Made by a program: the position numbers and the translations under genes. The notes beneath the pieces were generated by a model, which did no database searches, was not told the origin of the DNA, and saw only the letters and a list, made by a program, of their open reading frames with translations. From G963678255 sp963678255 (GTDB taxonomy: Bacteria; Cloacimonadota; Cloacimonadia; Cloacimonadales; WRIO01), in assembly GCA_963678255.2 (NCBI GenBank), contig CAXXTW010000002.1:1612001-1676000 (forward strand): DNA of 64,000 nucleotides. Reading direction: 5' to 3'. Shown piece after piece: positions 43,780 to 51,935 of this stretch (the first letter of the stretch is position 1; each line of letters begins with the position of its first letter).

Positions 43780-45159
43780 TTATCTTCCACCCACGATAAT
43801 CTCATCAATTTTTATAGCTGCCTGTCCGACACAAGTAGGTATAGAACCACTAACTGATCCGCAATTGCCTTCTGCAAAGTCTAAATTATCTGCAACCATA
43901 CTAATTTTAAATAAAGCTTCTGCTCCATTACCAATTAATGTGGCACCACGAATGGCTTTACCAACTTTGCCTTTTTCGATTAAATATCCTTCTCCTACAG
44001 CAAAATTAAAATTACCTGTACCAGGTGAAACAGAGCCTCCACCCATTTTCTTTGCATAAATTCCATAATCTACAGTAGAAATCATTTCCTCTAGTTTGCT
44101 CTTGCCTGGAGCAATATAAGTGTTTCGCATTCTGGATGCAGGTGCAAATCTGTAGGATTGTCTTCTGCCGCTACCTGTTGCCTGATAACCCGTTCTTAAA
44201 GCACCAAGTTTATCAACTATATATGATTTTAAAACACCATTTTCAATTAAAACTGTCTTTTGAGTTTCTGCACCTTCATCATCTATATTGCTCGATCCCC
44301 AATAATTTGGATTGGTTCCATCATCTACTGCTGAAACAACATCACTGGCAATCTTTTCACCTAATTTACCACAAAAAACTGAGGCTCCTATGGCAACACT
44401 TGTTGTTTCTAAAGAATGACCACAAGCTTCATGGAAAATTACTCCACCAAATCCATTATCTATTATAACTGGATATTTACCGCCTTGAACATAATCAGCA
44501 TTCAACATAGTTATAGCTGTCTTTGAAGCTTCATATCCTAATTTCTCGGGGTCTAATCCTTTAAAAAATTCGTATCCCTTTAACGCTCCTGGACTCTCTC
44601 CTCCTGTTTGCATTTCTGTACCATTTGAGGCGATTGAACTTACTGCCAATCTGCCATACATCCTCTGATCTTCTGCCCATAAACCTTCTGTATTTGCAAT
44701 TAATACTTTCTGATCTTTTTCTATCATGGTTACATCAACCTGCACTATATCTTTATGATATCCTCTGGCAGATCGATCGACTAACTTAAATATCTCTGTC
44801 TTTTCAGCTTTTTTGACATCGGTAGGATGAATGATATACTTATGAGCACTAACAATATCTTTTTTTGTTAAATCAAAAACTCTCTGTGGAGAATTCCCTT
44901 TAAATGCTGATCCTGCTATCTGAGCTGCTTTTAACAAACCTTCTTCACTCAGATCATTGGTAAAAGCATAGATTGGTGTTATTCCAAAAAAAACTCTTAC
45001 ACCTGCTCCTAAATCTTTACCTACTATACTTTCCTGAGTTTTGCTGTCAAAAAACGACATTTTTGAAGTATAACTGTCTTCAACAAATATCTCTGCAAAA
45101 TCGGCGCCATTTTCCAATGCTTTGCTTAGGACTTTCTCTACTATTCTCTTTTCAAGCAT
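43780..45159 (-). CDS. tldD: TldD-family zinc metalloprotease subunit
   Basis: A 459-residue catalytic subunit. The metal motif HEACGH (243-248) lies in GVIFHEACGHSLE, followed by the conserved DDEGAETQKTVLIENGVL-type segment and GYQATGSGRRQSYR. TldD/TldE degrades unfolded peptides and matures some modified peptides; no peptide-modification genes are nearby. AGGAGGACATA precedes the start. Confidence 0.95.
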   Translation of the reverse strand: MLEKRIVEKVLSKALENGADFAEIFVEDSYTSKMSFFDSKTQESIVGKDLGAGVRVFFGITPIYAFTNDLSEEGLLKAAQIAGSAFKGNSPQRVFDLTKKDIVSAHKYIIHPTDVKKAEKTEIFKLVDRSARGYHKDIVQVDVTMIEKDQKVLIANTEGLWAEDQRMYGRLAVSSIASNGTEMQTGGESPGALKGYEFFKGLDPEKLGYEASKTAITMLNADYVQGGKYPVIIDNGFGGVIFHEACGHSLETTSVAIGASVFCGKLGEKIASDVVSAVDDGTNPNYWGSSNIDDEGAETQKTVLIENGVLKSYIVDKLGALRTGYQATGSGRRQSYRFAPASRMRNTYIAPGKSKLEEMISTVDYGIYAKKMGGGSVSPGTGNFNFAVGEGYLIEKGKVGKAIRGATLIGNGAEALFKISMVADNLDFAEGNCGSVSGSIPTCVGQAAIKIDEIIVGGR

Positions 45160-45544
45160 TATGTCCTCCTAAATTTTTTTTGTTCTATTTTGTACCTTTA
45201 TGTTTTTTAAAATTACTTTTTTTTATCACTGTTCCAAAATGGATCATTTTGTACCATTGATCTTCTTTTAATCAATGGCTTATGAAAAGCTCTAAATCTC
45301 CCTATATAATTCTAATCATTAATCCAAATCACTAACTTTTCTTAAAAAAATCACACTATACTAAATATATTATTGCAAAAGATGTGCCAATTCAGAATTG
45401 CCTACGTTATTACTAAATTATGACTACTCCCTATCTCTTAGGGATAACTATATGGTCTCCTGTCTAAATAAATATTTATTTTAATAGACTCAACCTGTAA
45501 CGAACACTAATTTACTAATAAAGTAGTTATTCCCTGAATCCCCA
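45160..45544. other. Intergenic region without recognised features
   Basis: A 385-bp A+T-rich gap between tldD and the next minus-strand gene. It must hold the tldD/pmbA promoter. The word ATTTTGTACC occurs twice (about 45187 and 45248). I see no credible gene, RNA or strong hairpin. Confidence 0.5.
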
Positions 45545-46501
45545 TTATTTATTTTGTGATTTAGGAAAATTACCAGTAAACCATTCTCTTTCAAAATGCT
45601 TAAGTATTTTTAAAGCTCTATAGGTATTCATTTGACTAGGATGTCCTTCTTTCTCAAATTGAAAATACATTTTCCCTGGATGTCTGTTTTGAAGATTCCA
45701 ACTCCCATCATTATTTTGTTTAGAATGAAGTAGTTTTAATGCTTCGACTAATCGATCATCACACTTTAATCCATACTCTGTTAAAAACTCTAAAACCCGC
45801 ATCACATCATATTTCCAATGAGTCGGATAAGAAAATAATAGCATCTTGGGGTCAACAATCGCTCCGGTTCGATGTGATTGATATAAATGATGATTCAAAA
45901 GAAATTCTATAGCGCAGGATTCCATCTGCTTTATTTTATCAAGTTGATAAATCCCTCCATTTTTTCGATATTCTAAAAGACCTTCCAAAATGGATAAAGT
46001 GGTGTGAAATGAACTATGGACTGCTCCATGACGATATCGACAATTCCATCCGCCATCTGTCATTTGATTCTTAATTATATAATCTATTAGGAAATCTAGT
46101 TTCTTATCCGATTTCATAAAATAGCTTGCATAGTTCAAAAACATCCCGTTTACACAGGCGTCACTAAAGGTAGATTTTCCCCAGAAATTTATCCCCCCAT
46201 CTTGACTATGAATGGTTTCTATTGTGCTGTCTAATAGTCGGCAAATACTTTCTATAGATTGTGGAACTGAGAGTTTTTTTAAAATTAACAAGATATAATG
46301 CGTACAAGTCCATTTTGGACGATAAAACCCTAATCCCCAATGTCCATTTTCATTTTGTTTATCCAAAAGCCTCTTTACCCAACCTTCATGTATCATACTA
46401 TTCTGTATTTCTTTATCTACATTTCCTAATAAATCGCGTTTTACCAAATATTTCAAAGAAATATCACTCTCTAATAACCAATTGATAAGACTATTCTCCA
46501 T
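45545..46501 (-). CDS. Prenyltransferase/squalene-cyclase-type alpha-alpha repeat protein
   Basis: A 318-residue protein with repeated QW-like motifs: NGHWGLG, DGGINFWG, DGGWNCR and DGSWNLQ. They mark an alpha/alpha toroid as in terpene cyclases and prenyltransferase beta subunits. The cyclase acid motif DxDD is not seen, and there is no signal peptide, so catalytic cyclisation is doubtful; a binding or unrelated enzymatic role is possible. The ATG at 46501 follows GGGAAGGGG, and a longer frame starts inside that site. It is transcribed alone. Confidence 0.75.
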   Translation of the reverse strand: MENSLINWLLESDISLKYLVKRDLLGNVDKEIQNSMIHEGWVKRLLDKQNENGHWGLGFYRPKWTCTHYILLILKKLSVPQSIESICRLLDSTIETIHSQDGGINFWGKSTFSDACVNGMFLNYASYFMKSDKKLDFLIDYIIKNQMTDGGWNCRYRHGAVHSSFHTTLSILEGLLEYRKNGGIYQLDKIKQMESCAIEFLLNHHLYQSHRTGAIVDPKMLLFSYPTHWKYDVMRVLEFLTEYGLKCDDRLVEALKLLHSKQNNDGSWNLQNRHPGKMYFQFEKEGHPSQMNTYRALKILKHFEREWFTGNFPKSQNK

Positions 46502-46953
46502 AACAACCCCTTCCCTCATATGTTTTTTTTATATTACTTAATAACTTATTTAAGTCAATCCATTATTTTAATTTCTCAATCAAAAATACTAAAATGTCTG
46601 ATAATAAAGATTGAAAGAAGTGCTAATTGTGATCCCTGCCTAAAGCTTCTCTTTACTAATAAGATATCTTTCGCAATACCTTCCTTACTCCTTCCTTACT
46701 CCTTCCTTGGTGTTAGTTCAAGGACAATGCCATAAAAACCTGTATTAAACTTAAAAAATATGAATACCTTAAAGACTTCAAGTTTAATATTCATATAACC
46801 TGCTCTAATATTTTATTTTATCGTTTTCTTTTCCGTTCTTTCAGTGCCTTCAGTGGTTCTATGACTTTTTACAGTCAATACAAAAAATAATTTGACACAA
46901 AATGACATCTCGATTGTTATATATTATATAAAGACAAAAAATCAGAGGTGATG
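46502..46953. other. Divergent intergenic region
   Basis: Spacer between two divergent genes. It holds the inverse 11-bp tandem repeat. TTGACA at 46892-46897, with an A/T-rich TATATA-like -10 about 18-20 bp on, is a possible promoter for the gene at 46954. No gene is seen. Confidence 0.5.
46679..46710. repeat. Inverse tandem 11-bp repeat (CCTTACTCCTT)
   Basis: Two perfect units of CCTTACTCCTT (46683-46704) with partial units on both sides, followed by CCTTGGTGTT. It is the reverse complement of the array at 1206-1238, sharing the adjacent ACACCAAGG word. Confidence 0.7.
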
Positions 46954-47499
46954 ATGCGCGTATTCATGGACTGGGAAAAAACAAAATTTCCTAAAGGTGG
47001 CAAACAAGATGGTATAGTCTATTGCTATTATTCCTACGGAAATATCTGTGTAGGAAGAAATTATACTCCTGTCCCCTTTATGAAACAAAATGCTAATATC
47101 ATCTCAATAGAAAAAATAACTCTCGAAATATGGAAGATCCTGCCTCAACGTTTCAAAAACGATCTGAAAATATATGCCATGAAATTTAAAAACCAATATC
47201 CCAAATTAAGAAGAAAACACTTGAACTGCTACGGCATCTTTCTTAAAATTATGCATATGATTGAAAAATACTACCAATTCTCTCAAATGATAAACCCAGG
47301 TTATGATCTTTATCTATATCTCTTCGGCTCCTTTTCTGTTGCTGATTTCATCACCATGAACTATCTCCCAAAAATTAAACAATACCATCAACTCACAGCC
47401 AAATTAATTCAAATATCTTCTGAATATGTAAATGATTATAAATCCCTTTTAGATTTGACTAATGAACAAAACATAATTCTTTCGGCTCCTTTTGGTTAG
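46954..47499 (+). CDS. Hypothetical protein of unknown family
   Basis: About 181 residues, basic and rich in aromatic residues (many Tyr, Lys and Ile). The N-terminal part has GIVYCYYSYGNICVGRNYT; the rest is predicted helical. There is no signal peptide, membrane helix or known motif. ATG follows AGAGG closely. It lies alone between the 11-bp repeat and a decayed secreted-protein gene, in a region that looks subject to rearrangement. I do not recognise it. Confidence 0.6.
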   Translation: MRVFMDWEKTKFPKGGKQDGIVYCYYSYGNICVGRNYTPVPFMKQNANIISIEKITLEIWKILPQRFKNDLKIYAMKFKNQYPKLRRKHLNCYGIFLKIMHMIEKYYQFSQMINPGYDLYLYLFGSFSVADFITMNYLPKIKQYHQLTAKLIQISSEYVNDYKSLLDLTNEQNIILSAPFG

Positions 47500-47678
47500 C
47501 TGACACCTCTTTTCACAGCATGTGTCGAATTCTAAGTAGTTAATTTTTCATAAATTAAGTAACTGTGAACTTCACAAATGCAATTCGAGAAATGTAATAT
47601 ATCAAACTTTTCAGTTTCAACCGTATTCAATAAGGACTGACCAGCGTGTTCGTCCAATATGAGAAAGATTATTAGTTC

Positions 47679-47697
47679 TGCAAACATCATGTTTGCA
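47679..47697. repeat. Palindrome TGCAAACA-TCA-TGTTTGCA
   Basis: A perfect 8-bp stem with a 3-nt loop in non-coding DNA, closely related to the palindrome at 777-799 in the left-end repeat region. Confidence 0.55.
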
Positions 47698-47929
47698 CAT
47701 TGTAAAGTGCCGACTAGAAATTAACTCAAAAAACCTCTTACAACAATCATGTCTTAATATTTAAATACTTTGAGCATTTCATTCAAAAATTTTTTGCATT
47801 CACATTCAAATGATTACATTATAAAATTCTTGGTAGTTTATAACTATATTTCATATACTAGATTATGTAGTATAAATATCAGATTGCCTCATGTCAAAAT
47901 CTGTATGAATTTCAGCATTAGGAACTGTC

Positions 47930-48721
47930 TATGGACTTACTCAGACTGACAGATGATCAAAACACTATATTCAAACAGCTGATATTGCTTTTCCTTTGGA
48001 TATCAACACATGGGATTAAGGGGCATGATGGTATCCAATAGAGTTTATTTTAATTCGGTATTATCTGGTTCATACAACGGTGACAACAAAACCATTACTG
48101 GATTATTTACCAACATGACATCAAATTATTATAATGGATAATGGACTATTTGGGTATAAAATCGCTACTGAAAAAAAAATTTTGGTTTAATTAATTCTTT
48201 TTATGGAAGATGATTTTCCATTGGGGGTTAGTAGTTTATAATTGTATTGGCACTATTACCAACTGCTTCTGGGATACAGAGACATCTGGTCAATCGACCT
48301 CCGCCGGTGGCACAGGCAAAACTACAGCAGAAATAAAAAATATTTCAACCTTTACAGAAGCTGGATGGGTTTTCCCAGATATTTGGAATATCAATCCTGA
48401 ATTGAATATTGGTTATCCCTAATTAACTATACTAACAGTGTGACTAATAATGATATTGTCATCAAACCACCTACTAATTCCAAAGTTGTTTTAAAGTATG
48501 CCTATCCCAATTCATTCAACCCCAGTACAACCGGTCTTTTGAGTTATCTTCTCCCGAAATTGTCAAAATAGATTTTTTATGTAAAAGGTCAGTTGGTCAA
48601 ATCCTTAATCAAAGGTTCATACAACACAGGCAACCATTCTGTTGTCTTGGATGGCAATGATAACAATGGAAATCCTTCTTGTTCAGGTGACTATTTCTAC
48701 AAAATGATGCTCTTAAAATAA
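47930..48721 (+). pseudogene. Decayed GLUG-repeat secreted protein with C-terminal sorting module
   Basis: Fragments of one long secreted protein occur in several frames: TADIAFPLDINTWD (near 47980), GSYNGDNKTITGLF (from 48068) and GLFGYKIAT (near 48145). CFWDTETSGQSTSAGGTGKT follows (about 48250-48320), along with STFTEAGWVF. The terminal module is YAYPNSFNPSTTGLLSYLLP, then VKGQLVKSLIKGSYNTG...GDYFYKMMLLK up to the stop at 48719-48721. The last part is interrupted by a TAG at 48569-48571, and earlier parts by stops and frameshifts. The intact family has GLUG repeats and a FlgD-like export module. This copy cannot make a full protein. Confidence 0.82.
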
Positions 48722-48870
48722 AAAAACCTTTTTTCTCCTGATCACACTTGATTGATTAAGCGGGATCTTTTTTAATCATTTCAAAATATATGACTATTAG
48801 AATATTGTTTCAAATTTTGGCCGATTTCTTTTTTATTGACATTTAAAATCTTTTCAATAAAAATGTCGAT

Positions 48871-50091
48871 ATGAATATAAAATTATTTTTAACCCTTAGA
48901 TATTTAAGGGGAAGAAAAAAGATATTTTTCTCTTCTTTGAATCTATTGTCGCTGATAGGGATCACTATAGGTGTATTTTCATTATTAGTTGTTTCCTCTG
49001 TAATGAATGGTTTTAGCGAAGATATGATGAAACGTGTCGTAGAAACCAAGGGAGAAATACGGGTTGTTAAACAAGATTTTAAACCCATAAAAGATTACCA
49101 AAACTTAATTAATAAACTTAGTTCTGAAAAAAACATCATTTCTTTAGCTCCAATTTGTTCAACAGAACTACTCATTAGAAATAACAATTATACTGCTTAT
49201 TCAGAAGTGTTTGGAATAGATTTTCAAAATCATTTAAAAGTTAGTGATTTCTCCAAAACCATGCGCTTAGGAATTATAAATAATAAAAAACTTGAAGATA
49301 ACGGGATCATTCTGGGATCCGACCTATCTATTGACTTAGTCGCTACTGTGGGAGATACTATTGAAGTAATCTCTCCCACAGGTTCGGTTATGACTCCTTT
49401 TGGCTATATGCCACGTATGGAAAAGATGCGTGTTATTGGAATTTTTTCCAGTGGTATGCCTGATTACGACCGTTATTATTCCTATATTTCTATATCTCAA
49501 GCCATGTATTTAAAAGATCAAGAAGGAGCTGATTATATTGAAGTTAAAACGAATAATCGTCATAATTCTGACAAAGTCACCAATGAAATCAATCATAAAT
49601 TTAACCCTGAATTTGTTGCTGAAGACTGGAGAGAGATAGATTCCTCTCTTTTTAATGCCATAATGATAGAAAGAACTGCCATGTTTTTTGTTTTAGCTCT
49701 CATGTTGTTACTTTCTGGTTTTAATATTACTGGAAACAGTGTAAAAACAATTACAGAAAAGAAAGTATCCATTGCAATTTTTAAAACGATGGGTTTATCA
49801 GAAAAAGATATATTTCAAATTATTGCCAATATGGGGCTGATCATAGGAATTATCGGAACCATTTTAGGTGAATTACTGGCATTTTCATTAATTGGGTCTC
49901 AATTGTTATGGAAATACATCAGAATTCCTGTCCCAGGTTTTCCTTTTGAAATATTACCAATTATGTTAAAACCAACTGATTTCTTATTTTTCGGTTTATT
50001 CTCATTATTGATTTGTTTTTTAAGTACATTATTTCCGGCAAGAAGAGCTTTGAAATACGATATTATTAAGATATTACGTGAAAATGAATAA
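48871..50091 (+). CDS. lolC: LolC-like ABC transporter permease
   Basis: A 406-residue permease of the LolC/LolE family. N-terminal helix (about 22-48, SLIGITIGVFSLLVVSSVMNGF), extracytoplasmic domain with the LolC/E-like IFSSGMPDYDRYYSYISI segment, and three C-terminal helices with FKTMGLSEKDI between them. No ATPase gene is adjacent, so it probably uses the LolD-like protein at 7482 or another. No Shine-Dalgarno is evident. It precedes the carboxyltransferase operon by about 70 bp and is probably independent of it. Confidence 0.85.
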   Translation: MNIKLFLTLRYLRGRKKIFFSSLNLLSLIGITIGVFSLLVVSSVMNGFSEDMMKRVVETKGEIRVVKQDFKPIKDYQNLINKLSSEKNIISLAPICSTELLIRNNNYTAYSEVFGIDFQNHLKVSDFSKTMRLGIINNKKLEDNGIILGSDLSIDLVATVGDTIEVISPTGSVMTPFGYMPRMEKMRVIGIFSSGMPDYDRYYSYISISQAMYLKDQEGADYIEVKTNNRHNSDKVTNEINHKFNPEFVAEDWREIDSSLFNAIMIERTAMFFVLALMLLLSGFNITGNSVKTITEKKVSIAIFKTMGLSEKDIFQIIANMGLIIGIIGTILGELLAFSLIGSQLLWKYIRIPVPGFPFEILPIMLKPTDFLFFGLFSLLICFLSTLFPARRALKYDIIKILRENE

Positions 50092-50163
50092 AATTCTTGA
50101 TTATAAATTTCAATTATCAATTATGATAAAAGAAATTTAATAATCCTGGGAAAAGGAGTGTGT

Positions 50164-51717
50164 ATGAGTACGGTAAAAGAAAAATATCAGGAGCTGAAAA
50201 AGAAAGAAGAAAAAGCCCTACAAATGGGTGGTCCTGAACAAATCGAAGCTCAACATAAAAAAGGAAAATTAACCGCCCGTGAAAGACTTGATTTGTTTTT
50301 TGATCAAGGTACATTCAGAGAGATTGATATGTTTGTCCGTCATCGATGCGATAATTTTGGAATGGAAAAAGTTCAAATCCCTTGTGATGGTGTTGTCACT
50401 GGTCATGGGATGGTTAATGGTCGTGTTGTCTTTGCCTATGCTCAAGATTTTACAGCCAGAGCAGGTTCATTAGGTGAAATGCATGCTGAAAAAATTTGTA
50501 AGATAATGGATATGGCTTTAAAATCAGGAAAACCTGTTGTAGGATTTAATGATTCAGGTGGAGCAAGAATCCAAGAAGGTATTGATGCTCTAAATGGATA
50601 TGGAAATATCTTCTTTAGAAATTCTAGGTCTTCAGGAGTAATTCCTCAGATTTCTGCTATCATGGGACCTTGTGCAGGAGGTGCAGTATATTCTCCAGCT
50701 ATGACTGATTTTGTTTTTATGGTTAAAAACAGCAGTTTTATGTTTATTACCGGACCAGATGTGATCCGAGCTGTAACAGGTGAAGATACCACACAGGAAG
50801 AACTCGGTGGGGCAATGGCTCATAATACCAAGAGTGGAAACGCTCATTTTGCTTGTGAAGATGATGCGCATTGTATTGAAGAAATCAAGATTTTACTGGA
50901 TTATCTCCCTTCTAACAATATGGAAGAAGCCCCTTATCGAGAAACAACTGATAATCCTCATAGAACCTGCCCAGAATTGGATTCTATTATTCCTGATAAT
51001 CCAAAGTTGGGTTATGACATGAAAGATGTGATTCACAACTTAGTGGATAACGGATCTTTCTATGAAGTTCATGCTTATTATGCAACAAATATGATAGTAG
51101 GATTTGGCAGATTAAATGGACGGGTTATTGGAATTATTGCCAACCAACCTTTAGTTTTAGCAGGTTGCTTGGATATTGATGCCTCCGATAAAGCTGCTCG
51201 TTTCATCAGAACCTGTGATGCATTTAATATTCCTTTAGTAACATTGGTTGATGTTCCTGGCTATTTACCAGGTACGCATCAGGAATGGAGCGGAATAATT
51301 CGACATGGCGCAAAGTTGTTATGGGTTTATTCTGAAGCAACTGTACCTAAATTAACTGTTGTTACTCGTAAGAACTATGGTGGTTCTTACATCGCAATGA
51401 GCTCAAAACATTTAGGAGCAGATATGGTCTTTGCTTGGCCTATGTCAGAGATTGCTGTCATGGGTGCTCAAGGTGCTGCCAATATTATCTACAGAAAAGA
51501 TATTACTTCCGCAGAAAACCCTGTTGAAAAACGTAAAGAAAAAATTGCAGAATATGAAGAATTATTCTCAAATCCTTATATTGCAGCTGAAAGAGGCTAT
51601 GTAGATGCCATTATTATGCCTTCTGATACGCGTATCCGTTTAATAGATGCGTTAGAAGCTATGTCCTCTAAAGCTGAGACACTTCCACCTAAAAAACACG
51701 GTAATGTGCCATTATAA
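50164..51717 (+). CDS. Acyl-CoA carboxyltransferase (methylmalonyl-CoA/propionyl-CoA, 12S or beta type)
   Basis: A 517-residue carboxyltransferase of the PccB/MmdA/12S family, which moves carboxyl groups between biotin and propionyl-CoA/methylmalonyl-CoA. Diagnostic segments are KLTARERLDLFFD, GFNDSGGARIQEGIDAL (acyl-CoA site), GPCAGGAVYSPAMTDF, and in the C-terminal half DVPGYLPGTHQE and RKNYGGSYIAMSSK. ATG at 50164 follows AAAGGAG. It is followed within 12 bp by a small subunit-like gene and then by a biotin-bearing pyruvate-type carboxyltransferase. This supports a soluble transcarboxylase or part of a decarboxylase. Confidence 0.94.
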   Translation: MSTVKEKYQELKKKEEKALQMGGPEQIEAQHKKGKLTARERLDLFFDQGTFREIDMFVRHRCDNFGMEKVQIPCDGVVTGHGMVNGRVVFAYAQDFTARAGSLGEMHAEKICKIMDMALKSGKPVVGFNDSGGARIQEGIDALNGYGNIFFRNSRSSGVIPQISAIMGPCAGGAVYSPAMTDFVFMVKNSSFMFITGPDVIRAVTGEDTTQEELGGAMAHNTKSGNAHFACEDDAHCIEEIKILLDYLPSNNMEEAPYRETTDNPHRTCPELDSIIPDNPKLGYDMKDVIHNLVDNGSFYEVHAYYATNMIVGFGRLNGRVIGIIANQPLVLAGCLDIDASDKAARFIRTCDAFNIPLVTLVDVPGYLPGTHQEWSGIIRHGAKLLWVYSEATVPKLTVVTRKNYGGSYIAMSSKHLGADMVFAWPMSEIAVMGAQGAANIIYRKDITSAENPVEKRKEKIAEYEELFSNPYIAAERGYVDAIIMPSDTRIRLIDALEAMSSKAETLPPKKHGNVPL

Positions 51718-51729
51718 AGGAAGAACTGT

Positions 51730-51921
51730 ATGACTGATGAAAAAAATAAAAAATATCAGGCCGCTATTGCAGGTGTTATGATGTATTTAGAGGAAGAGAT
51801 GAAAAATAATTCTTCTTCTTCTGTTCTACCTGTCAATCTTACTTCTTCTTGGGCTCAGTATGGCCGGCAAACTATTATGTCAAACCGAAATATGATGCAA
51901 TTTAGATTAAAAAAGAGATAA
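51730..51921 (+). CDS. Small epsilon-like subunit of the carboxyltransferase complex
   Basis: A 63-residue soluble protein, with YQAAIAGVMMYLEEE at the N-terminus and a C-terminal SSWAQYGRQTIMSNRNMM segment. That last pattern (W..xGR...M..R) resembles the C-terminal part of OadG/MmdD gamma or delta chains and the short MmdE epsilon subunit of Veillonella methylmalonyl-CoA decarboxylase. The membrane helix of the gamma/delta chains is missing. It lies between the two carboxyltransferase genes with GGAAG upstream, so it is likely an assembly or stabilising subunit. Confidence 0.75.
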   Translation: MTDEKNKKYQAAIAGVMMYLEEEMKNNSSSSVLPVNLTSSWAQYGRQTIMSNRNMMQFRLKKR

Positions 51922-51935
51922 ACTTGGAGGAATCA

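Noticed and set aside
43679..44059. Plus-strand frame of 126 codons over the pmbA/tldD junction
   Set aside because: It is antisense to two well-conserved genes and has no ribosome binding site.
44136..45260. Plus-strand reading frames over tldD
   Set aside because: They are His/Leu/Phe-rich antisense shadows of tldD with no start signals.
47641..47720. tRNA-like segment (GTTCG word and hairpin)
   Set aside because: No acceptor stem or cloverleaf can be folded; only an isolated 8-bp palindrome is present.
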